NCBI RefSeq assembly: GCF_003428625.2
Contig: NZ_QVQT02000005.1
Location: 186,001 to 250,000 of the forward strand
Direction: 5' to 3'
Length of the DNA stretch: 64,000 bases
Source of the DNA: Paracidobacterium acidisoli
GTDB taxonomy: Bacteria > Acidobacteriota > Terriglobia > Terriglobales > Acidobacteriaceae
Shown: piece by piece, positions 1-9,013 of the stretch
Layout: every line of letters begins with the position of its first letter
How positions within the stretch are numbered: the stretch's first letter is position 1
Notes under the pieces: model-generated
What the model was told of the DNA's origin: nothing
Databases searched by the model: none
What the model saw: only the letters and a program-made list of their open reading frames with translations
Program-made: the position numbers and the translations under genes

Positions 1-363
1 CGCCGCTGCCACATCTTCGGCGGTCACACTCCTGCCGCCTTTCTGCACTTTGGCTGCAATGGCCAGCAGCGCCTTTAACTTTGGAGATATGGGAGCGTTC
101 AGAAAATCGGTCTTTACCTGCTTCACCGTCTCTGCGTTGCCAAGATGGCACGCGGCCGCCGCTCCGTGGCTCGTCTGGCAGAAGTAGCAATCATTCTCTG
201 ACGAGACATAGGTAGCAATCAGTTCGCGCTCGCCGGGTGTAAGGCTGTTGGGCTGGTGCAACAGAATATGCGCGAGCTCGCGCATGGGCCTGGCTGTCTC
301 AGGACGGAAGGCAAAGCCGGCGCTGATGCCGGGAAGTCCTTCGGGCAGGGCGATGTGAGGCAT
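1..363 (-). CDS. carboxymuconolactone decarboxylase / AhpD-like protein (3' end outside window)
   Basis: The first 121 codons are present; the gene runs off the left edge. The product has the AhpD-like pattern ERELIATYVS followed by NDCYFCQTSHG, i.e. a CxxC pair plus a His three residues after it, the redox/proton-relay centre of the carboxymuconolactone decarboxylase fold. It is a close tandem paralogue of the next gene (about two thirds identical by eye, same N-terminus MPHIALPEGLPGI). It starts 17 bp after that gene's stop, so it is the third gene of the permease operon. Members of this family are either peroxidase-type reductases or decarboxylases; the CxxC favours a peroxidase-related role. 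The substrate is unknown. Confidence 0.85.
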   Translation of the reverse strand, partial: MPHIALPEGLPGISAGFAFRPETARPMRELAHILLHQPNSLTPGERELIATYVSSENDCYFCQTSHGAAAACHLGNAETVKQVKTDFLNAPISPKLKALLAIAAKVQKGGRSVTAEDVAAA

Positions 364-380
364 ATTTTCTTCTCCTGGCT

Positions 381-953
381 TTAACGAGCGACAGGTTCCG
401 CAGGCAAATAGGTTTTGCTGATGGCGACATAGCCTTCGCGGGCCACCGCTTTGCCGCGCTCGCGGTACATAGCCTCGTCGTGAGGTTGTATGGTATCCAG
501 CCCGTCGACATAGCGGTTGTACATGCAGAAGGCTGCGGCGATGAGCACTGTGTCGTGAATTTCATGGTCGGTTGCCCCCAGCCTGCGCGCCGCTGCCACA
601 TCTTCGGTGGTCACGCTCCTGCCGCCCTTCTGCACTTTGGCTACAATAACCAGCAGCGCCTTTAACTTATCCGGGATGGCCGCGTGCTGGAAGTCAGCTT
701 TCACCCGCCGTACCAGTTCCTCGTCGCCGTTCAGATGGGCGGCGGCAATGGCACCGTGGATCGACTGGCAATAGTGGCAATCATTGAGATAGGAGACATA
801 GGTAGCGATCAGCTCGCGCTCGCCTTCGGAGAGTGTGCCGGGGTTGTGCAGCAGCACTTCGACAAGCTCATTCAGCGGCTTCGCTGTTTCGGGACGGAAC
901 GCCATGGCGCCGCGTATTCCGGGCAGCCCCTCAGGCAAAGCGATGTGCGGCAT
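381..953 (-). CDS. carboxymuconolactone decarboxylase / AhpD-like protein
   Basis: A complete 190-residue protein of the CMD/AhpD superfamily. The signature ERELIATYVS...NDCHYCQSIHG lies around residues 46-67, with the CxxC and downstream His kept, suggesting peroxidase-related thiol chemistry rather than simple decarboxylation (family inference). A second helical half with TDHEIHDTVLIAAAFCMYNRYVDG follows, the usual 'peroxidase-related' architecture. It lies 12 bp downstream of the APC permease and 17 bp upstream of its own paralogue, so permease, CMD and CMD form one operon. The duplication looks fairly recent because even the nucleotide ends match closely. Confidence 0.9.
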   Translation of the reverse strand: MPHIALPEGLPGIRGAMAFRPETAKPLNELVEVLLHNPGTLSEGERELIATYVSYLNDCHYCQSIHGAIAAAHLNGDEELVRRVKADFQHAAIPDKLKALLVIVAKVQKGGRSVTTEDVAAARRLGATDHEIHDTVLIAAAFCMYNRYVDGLDTIQPHDEAMYRERGKAVAREGYVAISKTYLPAEPVAR

Positions 954-965
954 AAGAACTCCTTA

Positions 966-2288
966 TCACGGTAAAGAGGATTGGGTTGCGGGAGCGGTTT
1001 GTGCTGTCGTTCCACTGAAGCGCCGCAGCAGCATTCCGCCCGCGAGTACAACCGTGACGCCCACCAGTGCGGGAACCGGGCTGTGCAGCAGAATCAGAAG
1101 CGCGATGACAACAGCGCAGAAGAGAAATACGATCGGCGCCGCGGGGTACCACCACCGCCGTACCGGCTCCTTCAGCCGGAACAGCGTGGAAACCGACAGC
1201 GCGAGAAAACATACGGCGGAAAAAATAATGTAGGCCAGGATGCGGTCGAAGGCGCCGAAGAGAAGAATCAGCAGCGCCATGCATGTCTGCAGCAGAATTG
1301 CGTTTGCGGGCGTTCCAAAGAGAGGATGCAGTCTGCCGAACACGGAGAAAAATTCGCCATCGCGCGCCATTGCGTAGTAAACGCGCGGAGCGGCCATGGT
1401 CAGCGCCAGCAGCCCGCCAAGTACGGAAAGCAGCACACACACAGACAGGACTCTTCCCCCTGCATGTCCAAAGAGTGCTTCCCCGAACTGTGCGACGAAG
1501 GCGGTGTTGGAAGTGATGTGCTCCACCGGCACAACGGAGAGGAAGGCTGCGCTGACAAGCAGGTAGACGACCGTGACCAGCAGGACTCCGAAGGTAAAAG
1601 CAAGAGGCAGGTTGCGTTTCGGATTGCGTATTTCACCTGCAAGTTTTCCGGCCTCCCACCAGCCGCCAAAGCTGAAGAATGCGCTGACAATGGCTCCGGC
1701 AATAGCAGCAAAAAGAGGATCGGACCCGGTACGCCGCACCGTAAGCGGTAACAGATTTGCAGAAGAGGCATGACCCGAAAGCCAAGCCCATGCCACCAGC
1801 GCCACCAGCACAGCGATCTTCAGCAGATTGGCAGTGGCCATGACTCCGCTGCTCAGCCGGGTCCCGGCGTAGTTCACCGCGCAGATCGCCAGCAGAGCGA
1901 GCGCTGGAAGAAACGTGGCCAGCCTCGGTGGAAGGTGGATCAATGTCTCGACGTAGGGCAGAGCACCCACCGCGAGCGCGGCGGCAATTCCAGGGTCGAC
2001 TACCGCGGCGGACATCCAGCCGTAGAGAAAAGCGATGCGCGGGCCGTAGCCCTCGCGCAGATACACATACTCGCCTCCCGCCCTCGGGTACCGGATCGCC
2101 AGTTCCGCATAGCAGAGCGCTCCGCTGAAAGCCATCACTGCCATGCCGCACCACACTGCAGCGAGCAGCGCGGGCGAGCCGAGCGATTTGGCCATGGCCG
2201 CTGGAGTAAGAAAAATTCCCAGCGCAATCGACTCTCCCGTAACGACGGCTATCGCCGCAGCCAGCCCGATTTGCCTGCGTTGTTCCAT
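966..2288 (-). CDS. APC-family amino acid permease
   Basis: A 440-residue integral membrane protein with about 12 hydrophobic segments. It opens with the APC-type first helix (AAAIAVVTGESIALGIFLTP) and has the conserved GG..Y.Y loop near residue 70 (RAGGEYVYLREGYG), typical of the amino acid-polyamine-organocation superfamily, LAT/APA-like branch. It presumably imports or exchanges an amino acid or amine across the inner membrane; the substrate cannot be read from sequence. It is the first gene of a minus-strand operon with two AhpD-like genes and is divergent from a TonB receptor, which suggests joint handling of an unknown nitrogenous substrate. Confidence 0.88.
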   Translation of the reverse strand: MEQRRQIGLAAAIAVVTGESIALGIFLTPAAMAKSLGSPALLAAVWCGMAVMAFSGALCYAELAIRYPRAGGEYVYLREGYGPRIAFLYGWMSAAVVDPGIAAALAVGALPYVETLIHLPPRLATFLPALALLAICAVNYAGTRLSSGVMATANLLKIAVLVALVAWAWLSGHASSANLLPLTVRRTGSDPLFAAIAGAIVSAFFSFGGWWEAGKLAGEIRNPKRNLPLAFTFGVLLVTVVYLLVSAAFLSVVPVEHITSNTAFVAQFGEALFGHAGGRVLSVCVLLSVLGGLLALTMAAPRVYYAMARDGEFFSVFGRLHPLFGTPANAILLQTCMALLILLFGAFDRILAYIIFSAVCFLALSVSTLFRLKEPVRRWWYPAAPIVFLFCAVVIALLILLHSPVPALVGVTVVLAGGMLLRRFSGTTAQTAPATQSSLP

Positions 2289-2329
2289 TCAGGAACGCAT
2301 CTTACGCCAGGCGCCAAAAGGCCGTATAT

Positions 2330-2343
2330 CCACCTTTGGGTGG
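2330..2343 (+). other. small hairpin in the divergent permease/TonB-receptor interval
   Basis: A CCACC-TTTG-GGTGG stem-loop sits between the permease start and the receptor start. A second loose pairing (AGAG...CTCT) follows. This could be leader structure or an operator; nothing else identifies it. Confidence 0.25.
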
Positions 2344-2476
2344 AGACAGAGTCCATTCTCTGGGTCCAAGACACTCTCTGCCTGGGTTGAGTAATGTGCC
2401 GCTAGTTCAATCCCCCTATCGCGAAAAGAGCCGGACAAAGTTGTCATTGTTTGAGGCTGGTTCGACGGAGGAAGTC

Positions 2477-5400
2477 TTGCACAAATCTGTTTTTCGCAGA
2501 GCTGCATTTGTAGCGCTGTGCTCGCTTCTTGCTGTTTTCCCGTTTGTCCTCGATGCACAACAGCTTGCTGTCGCGAGTATTGGCGGCACGGTTGCAGATC
2601 CTGCTGGCAGCACTGTGGGGGGAGCGGCCGTGACACTTACGAACCTCGCACAGGGTACAGTCCGCACCTTTACTACCCAGCGTGATGGGAACTTTTTCTT
2701 CAGCACTCTTCCGGCGGCTCGTTACAGTTTGTCCGTCGCATCGGTTTCGGGATTTGCGGCTTTTCAGCAGGAGATCGTTCTCCTCGTTGGCGAGGACAGG
2801 AACCTGCCGATCAGGCTGCAGCCCGGCAGCAGCCATACCCAGGTCACGGTCAGGGGAGACACGCAGCAGGGCGTCGACACCACAACTTCCGTTGTTGGAG
2901 GAGTGATCAACGCGCGCCAGATCGAGACGCTGCCCTTGAACGGACGCAACTATCTTGAACTCGCGCTCCTCGTTCCCGGCAATGCTCCCGCGCCGAACTT
3001 CGACCCCACCAAGGAGAACACCTTTCTCATCTCTTCTGCCGGACAGGTTGGGCGCGGTGGCAGTGTAACCATCGATGGCGCGGACAACAATGATGATGTG
3101 GTTGGCGGCTCGCTCGTGAATATACCCGAAGACGCGGTGCAGGAGTTTCAGATTGCAACCAACCGTTTTTCTGCGGAGCTGGGCCGCTCAGGCTCGTCCG
3201 TGATTAACGTGGTTACGCGGCAGGGAACCAACAACCTGCACGGCGGCGTGTCCATGTATGAGCGTGACCGCGTGCTGCAGGCGCTGCCAGCAACCTACGA
3301 TCCCAGTGTCGGCAGTGTGCCGCCGTTTCACCGTCAACAGTATGCCGGCGAGATCGGCGGACCTTTCCATCGTGATAAGGCCTGGTGGTTCGTTGCGATG
3401 GAAGACAGGCAACAGCTTGGCGCGGATCTGACAGGTGTGCGCGATACCACGAACAAAACAATCAACGAAACATTCGCCACAGCGCCCCTGCACGATTACC
3501 TGACAACGGAGAAGCTTGACTGGCAGGTGACTCCGCGCGACCGCATCGGTTTCCGCCAGTCGCTTGAGCTGGAAGACGACCTGAGTCAGAGCGAGCTGGA
3601 CCGCTCGCTGGGCACCGCGGCCTACCGGCAGACATCCGGGAACCATCTGCAGGGCCTTGTTGCAGACTGGGTTCACATATTTACGCCATCGCTTATCAAC
3701 CGCGCCAGCTTCGCGGACAACAACTTCGCCAATGCGATTTATCCCACTTCGAATGCGCCGCAGATCACCTTCCCTGATCTCGATGACGGCGCGACCTATC
3801 GTGTTCCGCAGAAGACGCAGCAGTTCCGTCTGCAGGGCGATGACACGGTGACATGGGCGCGCCGTAATCATACGTTGAGCTTCGGCGGCGAGCTGCAGTG
3901 GATCGACGCATACTTCTATCTGGGAGTATTTCAGCAGGGCAATATTCAGGCAGTTGAGGATTTTCCCGATTTTGACCGCAACGGAGATGGCAAGGTAGAC
4001 GACAATGATCTGCTCTTCGCCGTCGCACTGCGGAGTTCCACCCCTGACCGGCCGCTTGTGCTGCCTGACAACGGCAGTTACCACATGGCCGGCTTTGCGC
4101 AGGACGACTGGAAGGTCGTGCCGAACCTGACCCTGAACCTCGGCCTGCGCTGGGAAATGGACACCAATCTGAATAATCTCAGTTGGTATGCGAACCGAAA
4201 CCCGATCGTGGATTCGTTCTACCAGGGCACGCGGCATCGCGATTATGGCAACTGGGGTCCACGCATTGGCTGGAATTACACATTCAATCCGCACCTCAGC
4301 GTTCATGGCGGATACGGCGTCTACTATGACCGCGTCGTGCTCGAGATCATGTCGCTGGAAAAAGGTCTGGATGGCCGCGCGCTCGCGCTGAATGTTACCG
4401 CAGGCAATGCCGTAACGGATCAGAATGGCAACCCTGTTTATCTGAACCCGGACGGCACCTTCAGACCAGGCACGCCGGAGCTGCTCTCCAGCCCCTTCAG
4501 CGGATTTCCATTTACAGGCGCAGGCGCGACGGGCATCGACATCATTAACAATCGCCTGCGCAATCCGATGGTGCAGCAGTTCAACCTGGGGGTCGGAAAG
4601 CAAATAGGCAACGACCTTCTCGTCAAGGTAGACGGAATTCACAATCTCGGAACGCGCTTTATTATTGGTCGGCCGGTCGGCTCGGTCTACAACCCTCTGA
4701 CGCAGGGGCCGGACGAAGTGACTGACCTCGAATCCGCGGTCAACACAAAATACGACGCGCTATGGGTCACCGTACGCGATCATATCTCGCATTACGGCGA
4801 GTTCGACGCAGCCTACACGCTGGCCAAATCCTACAACTACGCCAATGACGACCAGATACCGTTTGAATATTCGCCGATCGATCCGAATAATCTGCAGCTC
4901 GAATACGGTCCTCCGCCGAATGATCAGAGGCATCGCCTGGTGATGTCGGGTGTAGCCTATCTCCCGCTCAGGCTCCGCTTCGCCCCCATCTGGACCATCG
5001 CCTCCGGCGTGCCTATGGATATTCTTTTGCCCGACGGCAGCGAGCGTGTGCCGACGATCCAGCGCAATGCAGGGGGACGCGAGTTTCACACTGCCCAGGA
5101 GCTGAATGCGTTCATCGCCCGTACCAACGCAGCAGGAGGTGTGTACGAAGCCAGCACCAGCAGCTATGTGATCCTTCCTCAGATCAGCAGCCGCGCCAAT
5201 TTCAACGACAGCTTTAACTCGCTCGACTTCCGCCTCGACCGCACCTTTGCCTTTTTTGACCGCCTCCATGTTGATCTCATAGGAGAGTCCTTCAACATCT
5301 TCAACGTGACCAATATTCTTGGAGTCAGCAATCTCAACTACTCCGGTTTCGCCAACACCCTTTCACCCGACACGAACAACCCCGGCTACTCATCCAGCTT

Positions 5401-5485
5401 TGGCCGGCCGGTATCCACTGCGGGTGGCGTTTTCGGCTCGGGAGGGCCAAGAGCGTTTCAGGTGGCGATGAAGCTCAGTTTTTGA
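2477..5485 (+). CDS. TonB-dependent receptor, Oar-like with carboxypeptidase regulatory domain
   Basis: An outer-membrane receptor of about 1002 residues. I place the start at a TTG preceded by GGAGG at 2467-2471 (5-nt spacing); this gives a clean signal peptide (residues 1-26, ending at FVLDA-QQ). Open frame continues upstream but lacks an export signal. After the signal comes a carboxypeptidase-regulatory-like Ig-type domain (IGGTVADPAGSTVGGAAV, about 30-110), a plug (NGRNYLELALLVPG; TIDGADNNDDVV), and a long beta-barrel with repeated LNLGLRWE-type strands, ending in an aromatic C-terminal strand (FQVAMKLSF). Such receptors import large or scarce nutrients using TonB energy. It is followed 16 bp later by an AhpD-like gene, probably co-transcribed. 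Confidence 0.92.
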   Translation: MHKSVFRRAAFVALCSLLAVFPFVLDAQQLAVASIGGTVADPAGSTVGGAAVTLTNLAQGTVRTFTTQRDGNFFFSTLPAARYSLSVASVSGFAAFQQEIVLLVGEDRNLPIRLQPGSSHTQVTVRGDTQQGVDTTTSVVGGVINARQIETLPLNGRNYLELALLVPGNAPAPNFDPTKENTFLISSAGQVGRGGSVTIDGADNNDDVVGGSLVNIPEDAVQEFQIATNRFSAELGRSGSSVINVVTRQGTNNLHGGVSMYERDRVLQALPATYDPSVGSVPPFHRQQYAGEIGGPFHRDKAWWFVAMEDRQQLGADLTGVRDTTNKTINETFATAPLHDYLTTEKLDWQVTPRDRIGFRQSLELEDDLSQSELDRSLGTAAYRQTSGNHLQGLVADWVHIFTPSLINRASFADNNFANAIYPTSNAPQITFPDLDDGATYRVPQKTQQFRLQGDDTVTWARRNHTLSFGGELQWIDAYFYLGVFQQGNIQAVEDFPDFDRNGDGKVDDNDLLFAVALRSSTPDRPLVLPDNGSYHMAGFAQDDWKVVPNLTLNLGLRWEMDTNLNNLSWYANRNPIVDSFYQGTRHRDYGNWGPRIGWNYTFNPHLSVHGGYGVYYDRVVLEIMSLEKGLDGRALALNVTAGNAVTDQNGNPVYLNPDGTFRPGTPELLSSPFSGFPFTGAGATGIDIINNRLRNPMVQQFNLGVGKQIGNDLLVKVDGIHNLGTRFIIGRPVGSVYNPLTQGPDEVTDLESAVNTKYDALWVTVRDHISHYGEFDAAYTLAKSYNYANDDQIPFEYSPIDPNNLQLEYGPPPNDQRHRLVMSGVAYLPLRLRFAPIWTIASGVPMDILLPDGSERVPTIQRNAGGREFHTAQELNAFIARTNAAGGVYEASTSSYVILPQISSRANFNDSFNSLDFRLDRTFAFFDRLHVDLIGESFNIFNVTNILGVSNLNYSGFANTLSPDTNNPGYSSSFGRPVSTAGGVFGSGGPRAFQVAMKLSF

Positions 5486-5501
5486 ACGAACAGGTGAGCC
5501 C

Positions 5502-6119
5502 ATGAGCCGTCCCGAATACGAATTGCTTTCCAGGCTGAAGGCTGAAAGGCCAGCTCAGACAGAAACAAAAATCCGCCTGATCGAGGAAGATGAAGCGACG
5601 GGAGAAACTGCGGCTGCTTATCAATACTTCCGCGATCAGACGGGACGGCAGGACGTTCCAGGGATTTTGAAATGTTTCGGCATCAATCCGGCATTCGTCC
5701 GCCAGATGGTCGACATTTCTTCGTCGCTGCTCTTCTGTGAGGGTGCTCTGACCAGGCGGCAGAAAGAGCTGATTGCGACGTATGTTTCGCAGCTCAATGC
5801 CTGCCCCTACTGTTTCGACAGCCACGGCTTTTTCCTAATGGTGCATGGAGCATCGAGACAAACGGTGGATGACCTCGCCGCAGGCATTCTCACTGGACTT
5901 TCTGAGGCTGAGCGAGAGCTGCTCCTTTATCTCGGCAAAGTGGAGCGCGAATCATTCAAAACAACGCCGGAGGACGTGGCGCACATGCGCAGCCTCGGCT
6001 GGCAGGAAGAGCAAATTGCCGAGGCCGTGCACGTTGCCGCCATGATGGGCTTTTGTAATCGTGTCGCGAATGCATTCGGTCTGCCGGCTCAGAACCTGCT
6101 GTCGCTGCAATTTACCTGA
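5502..6119 (+). CDS. AhpD-like / peroxidase-related carboxymuconolactone decarboxylase family protein
   Basis: A 205-residue protein with the CMD/AhpD core: RRQKELIATYVSQLNACPYCFDSHGFF at about residues 85-110 has the CxxC and downstream His, and a second helical half (AEAVHVAAMMGFCNRVANAFGL) closes the fold. It is a more distant relative of the tandem pair at the left edge; the N-terminal 60 residues differ. It starts 16 bp after the TonB receptor stop. Having three such proteins around one permease and one receptor suggests a peroxide-producing or redox-sensitive substrate; that is inference. Confidence 0.88.
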   Translation: MSRPEYELLSRLKAERPAQTETKIRLIEEDEATGETAAAYQYFRDQTGRQDVPGILKCFGINPAFVRQMVDISSSLLFCEGALTRRQKELIATYVSQLNACPYCFDSHGFFLMVHGASRQTVDDLAAGILTGLSEAERELLLYLGKVERESFKTTPEDVAHMRSLGWQEEQIAEAVHVAAMMGFCNRVANAFGLPAQNLLSLQFT

Positions 6120-6197
6120 TTGCAGATGAAGAGCGCCGATTAACTGCTGGGCGCCACATCTTGCCGGCCAATTTTCTGTAACGCATACGCCTGTCGT

Positions 6198-6560
6198 TCA
6201 TACCCTTGTGCTGGCAGTGACGCTCTGAAGGTTTTGAGCAATCCGGCGGGATTTTTCGACAACGAGTGCAGCACCCTCTGGTGGAAAGGTCTCGCAGGCG
6301 GTCTCGGCGAAAAGAGAGAGCCAGCGCTCAAAGTGTTGTGGGTCCAGTCCGAGTTGGAGATGTCGCATCATGGGATTGCCCTTGTATCGGCCGGTGGCGA
6401 GCAATATGGAGGACCAGAAATCTTTCAGTACGGCGAGATGATAAGGCCAGTCATCAACGACGGCATTAAAGATAGGGCCAATCTCGGGGTCATGCCGGAC
6501 CTTCGTATAGAAGGCATCTACGAGTGTGCTGATCTGAGCCTCAGAAATATCAGGATCCAT
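6198..6560 (-). CDS. group III truncated haemoglobin
   Basis: A 120-residue haem protein. The pattern VDAFYTKVRHDPEIGPIF at the N-terminus and MMRHLQLGLDPQHFERWLSLF around residues 65-85 matches the group III (P-type) truncated globins; the proximal haem ligand is expected in the HLQLGLDPQHF stretch. It lies convergent to the AhpD-like gene and stands alone, with no reductase partner beside it. Roles proposed for this group include oxygen, NO or peroxide chemistry; none can be chosen from the sequence. Confidence 0.9.
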   Translation of the reverse strand: MDPDISEAQISTLVDAFYTKVRHDPEIGPIFNAVVDDWPYHLAVLKDFWSSILLATGRYKGNPMMRHLQLGLDPQHFERWLSLFAETACETFPPEGAALVVEKSRRIAQNLQSVTASTRV

Positions 6561-6741
6561 GATGAACCTGTCTCATTCTGGCTACAGAATACCTGATGGT
6601 CGGTTACGTGAAACCTGAACAGGGACATTCCTGACTCGTCTGCGAACTGTCCGGTTTTCTGGCGTCTGGAACCACTGCGAATCGCGGCGGCTGCCTGAGA
6701 TCAGGCAGCCCCGCTAAATGCGTGGAAAGAGGGTCTATCCA

Positions 6742-7521
6742 TCAAATAAGGCTGCGCAGGGTGCCCCCGATGTCAAGGCTGGCCCCGGTGATGAACTTCG
6801 CGAGCGGCGAAGCCAAAAATACCACGGCCTGGGCTACATCCTGAGGTTGCCCGATTCCCATAGGCATGTATCGTTCTTTCAGGAATCGCTCCAATGCTTC
6901 CTCTCTATCGACGTTATATTGGGCTACCAGCTGATCCACAATTCCACCCGGTCGAGTCCACATCCGCGACCAGATAGGTCCTGGGAGAACCACATTTACA
7001 CGGACTTGCGAAATATACTGCCGGGCCAGAGCTTTCGTCAGATAAAGCAGGCCCGCCTTGCAGACTCCATAGTCCATCATGGTAGGTTCCGGCTGTTTGG
7101 CCAGGTCGGAACCAATATTTACCACCGAGCCCGAACCTCGTTTAGCCATCTCCGGCAGCAGGGCACGGCAGATGCGGATCGTACCCATCAGGTTGACGGC
7201 AAGGCTGTCTGCCCACCGCTCATCAGAAATTTCTTCAAACGAAGCTGCATCTCCGACACCAAGATTGTTGACCAGGATATCGGGAGGGCCGCCGAAGGTT
7301 TTCCGCACCTCTGAAACCAGATCATTCACCCCTTCGGCAGTTGCAAGGTCTGCTTCAATCACTCCGGCTCGCCGTGAGGCCGTCTCACGAAGCGCAGCGC
7401 CATCCAGATCGGCCACAAATACATGGGCTCCTTCTTCTGTCAGCAGATCGGCGATCGCTTCACCGATCCCATGAGCCCCGGCAGTAACACATGCAGTTTT
7501 TCCTTTGATTTGAGTGTCCAT
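6742..7521 (-). CDS. SDR-family NAD(P)-dependent oxidoreductase
   Basis: A 259-residue short-chain dehydrogenase. The cofactor motif reads TAGAHGIGEAIA (about residues 12-23), a variant of TGxxxGIG. The NNLG motif and the catalytic Tyr-xxx-Lys (MDYGVCKAG, about 154-162) are present, and the C-terminal segment ends FITGASLDIGGTL. It is the second gene of an operon, starting 33 bp after the DUF6807 gene. Carbohydrate or polyol oxidation fits the neighbourhood, but the substrate is unassigned. Confidence 0.9.
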   Translation of the reverse strand: MDTQIKGKTACVTAGAHGIGEAIADLLTEEGAHVFVADLDGAALRETASRRAGVIEADLATAEGVNDLVSEVRKTFGGPPDILVNNLGVGDAASFEEISDERWADSLAVNLMGTIRICRALLPEMAKRGSGSVVNIGSDLAKQPEPTMMDYGVCKAGLLYLTKALARQYISQVRVNVVLPGPIWSRMWTRPGGIVDQLVAQYNVDREEALERFLKERYMPMGIGQPQDVAQAVVFLASPLAKFITGASLDIGGTLRSLI

Positions 7522-7554
7522 TTATGCCCCTCGCATTTGTTCCTGTCAGAGTGA

Positions 7555-8682
7555 TTAAGGAAGTTGGGAAAGAACGGTATTGTAATAAGTGGTGTGCGGC
7601 GGAAGCATATCGTTGTAAGTTTTGGTAGGGTGAACGAACGGATCTTCATTCTTTCCACGCCACTCCTCCGCGAGTTTTTGAATGGCATCGGTCTGTGGAG
7701 GGCCGTCGTGTACCACGACCCTGTAGCGGAGTGTCAGCGCCGCATTCGGAGTAATCGTCAAGGGTCCAAGCGCAGTGATGCACGGAGAGACCATCCAGAG
7801 GTAGCGCGCGTTGTGCCATAGCGACGGCGGGTTCAGAGGGTGATCAATCACCGCAGCTCCAACGGTTTTGCCATCGGATGCCAGCTTGATCGTGTAGTCG
7901 TACCACGGCTCCGACGGCCAATCTGTGAGCGGATACGAATAGTGCGGGTCCGGAAGCGTTACTTTTCCTGCAGCGGTTGAAAAGTAGGATTCCCCATATT
8001 TCTGCGCCTGGAAGTCAAAGCCTCCGAACGCACTCTGAAGAATCTCGTAATCGTAAAGCGGCGCAAGCCGGTAATAGAGATCCAGAACATACATGCCATC
8101 GTGCTCGCTTACGATTGCCTCATCGGTCTCATCGAGCATCTTGTGGTTATCAATCAGCCAGTCGTTATGAATCTCAACCTGAGCGTGATCCGCGTCTGCT
8201 TCGATCAGCTTCACACTGCGGTTTTGGATGATGCGTCCTTCGCGCGGCGCGTAGGCTCCCCATGCCCAGAAATCGCCGCGTTCGACGGTAAAACCTTTCA
8301 CCGCGTGGTCTGGTGCCGCATTACGATAATCGCTGGGAACATGAAACTCCGAATTCATGAATCCAAAAAAGATCCCGCGATGATGGGGATGATCATTGGG
8401 CGCGACATTGGTTACGCGCTCACCGGAAGGTGTATTGACGGGATCGAAGTACGCGGCACTCGGTGCTGTTAGTCCGATATTATCGGGCCGCACCGTCACG
8501 TATTCCAGAACCACCTTTCCATCAGGAGCAAGAAGCTCCATCCCGCTGGGCACGGAAACCAGGCTGAAAGTTCCCGTGGGAGTACGAGGAGTATTCTGTG
8601 CCAATCCTGAAGGTCCGCTCGCTAATGCCAGGAAGGCGCTGACCCCAAGGATGGCTGCGACTTGCAGTGCTCGAAACGACAT
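7555..8682 (-). CDS. DUF6807 (PmoA-like) secreted protein
   Basis: A 375-residue exported protein. I use the ATG at 8682 because AGAGGA lies just upstream and the protein then begins with a signal peptide (MSFRALQVAAILGVSAFLALASG). The body has the DUF6807/PmoA hallmark of a jelly-roll-like protein annotated near sugar catabolism genes: VAPNDHPHHRGIFFGF around residues 95-110 with clustered His, and HNARYLWMVSP near the C-terminus. The function of the family is not established. It leads an operon with an SDR and is controlled by a promoter/operator about 260 bp upstream. Confidence 0.85.
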   Translation of the reverse strand: MSFRALQVAAILGVSAFLALASGPSGLAQNTPRTPTGTFSLVSVPSGMELLAPDGKVVLEYVTVRPDNIGLTAPSAAYFDPVNTPSGERVTNVAPNDHPHHRGIFFGFMNSEFHVPSDYRNAAPDHAVKGFTVERGDFWAWGAYAPREGRIIQNRSVKLIEADADHAQVEIHNDWLIDNHKMLDETDEAIVSEHDGMYVLDLYYRLAPLYDYEILQSAFGGFDFQAQKYGESYFSTAAGKVTLPDPHYSYPLTDWPSEPWYDYTIKLASDGKTVGAAVIDHPLNPPSLWHNARYLWMVSPCITALGPLTITPNAALTLRYRVVVHDGPPQTDAIQKLAEEWRGKNEDPFVHPTKTYNDMLPPHTTYYNTVLSQLP

Positions 8683-8941
8683 GGATATTCCTCTACTGTT
8701 GCTTGTTGTTGTGGTAGTCGGCGTATGGTCTGTGCATCCTGACCTCATTCTTACTGGTCACCAAATGACGAACTCCTGACGGCAAATTGGATCAGACGCA
8801 TGCCGACCTGATACAACTTCTGTTTCCAGTGCGCCACGGTAATTGACCCGCTCTGCGCGTCCGGCTGAAGAACTGACACTCGTTTCAGGGTCTTACGTGT
8901 GCCTGCCTGAAGATGCATGTGCTCGAGAAATTATCGAAATG

Positions 8942-8970
8942 TTGCGCAGTGCGCAATTTTTGTTGCGCAC
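8942..8970. promoter_or_regulatory. overlapping palindromic operator, probable IclR-family site
   Basis: Two overlapping perfect palindromes: TTGCGCA-G-TGCGCAA (8942-8956), and GTGCGCAA (8949-8956) with its exact inverted copy TTGCGCAC (8963-8970) across a 6-nt T-rich spacer. A further half-site AGTGCGCAG lies at about 8977-8985. The block is immediately downstream of a minus-strand -10 box, a position that would block transcription. The same words recur near the TonB receptor promoter at 10423-10456, and the IclR gene lies between the two. Confidence 0.7.
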
Positions 8971-8983
8971 TGTAAGAGTGCGC

Positions 8984-9013
8984 AGACTATCAGGCTTCGA
9001 AGAGCTAAGTCAA
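8984..9013 (-). promoter_or_regulatory. sigma-70-like promoter for the DUF6807-SDR operon
   Basis: On the minus strand, TTGACT (9013-9008) is separated by 18 nt from TAGTCT (8989-8984). Its architecture matches the promoter at 10375-10404: same -35 hexamer, same spacer, operator words directly downstream. Confidence 0.55.

Noticed and set aside
3188..4642. 484-codon minus-strand open frame inside the first TonB receptor
   Set aside because: It is fully antisense to a well-supported receptor gene. Its protein shows no domain and an Arg/Val-rich composition typical of shadow frames in GC-rich DNA.
6120..6197. Terminator between the convergent AhpD-like and haemoglobin genes
   Set aside because: Only weak short pairings are present, with no convincing stem or T-run.
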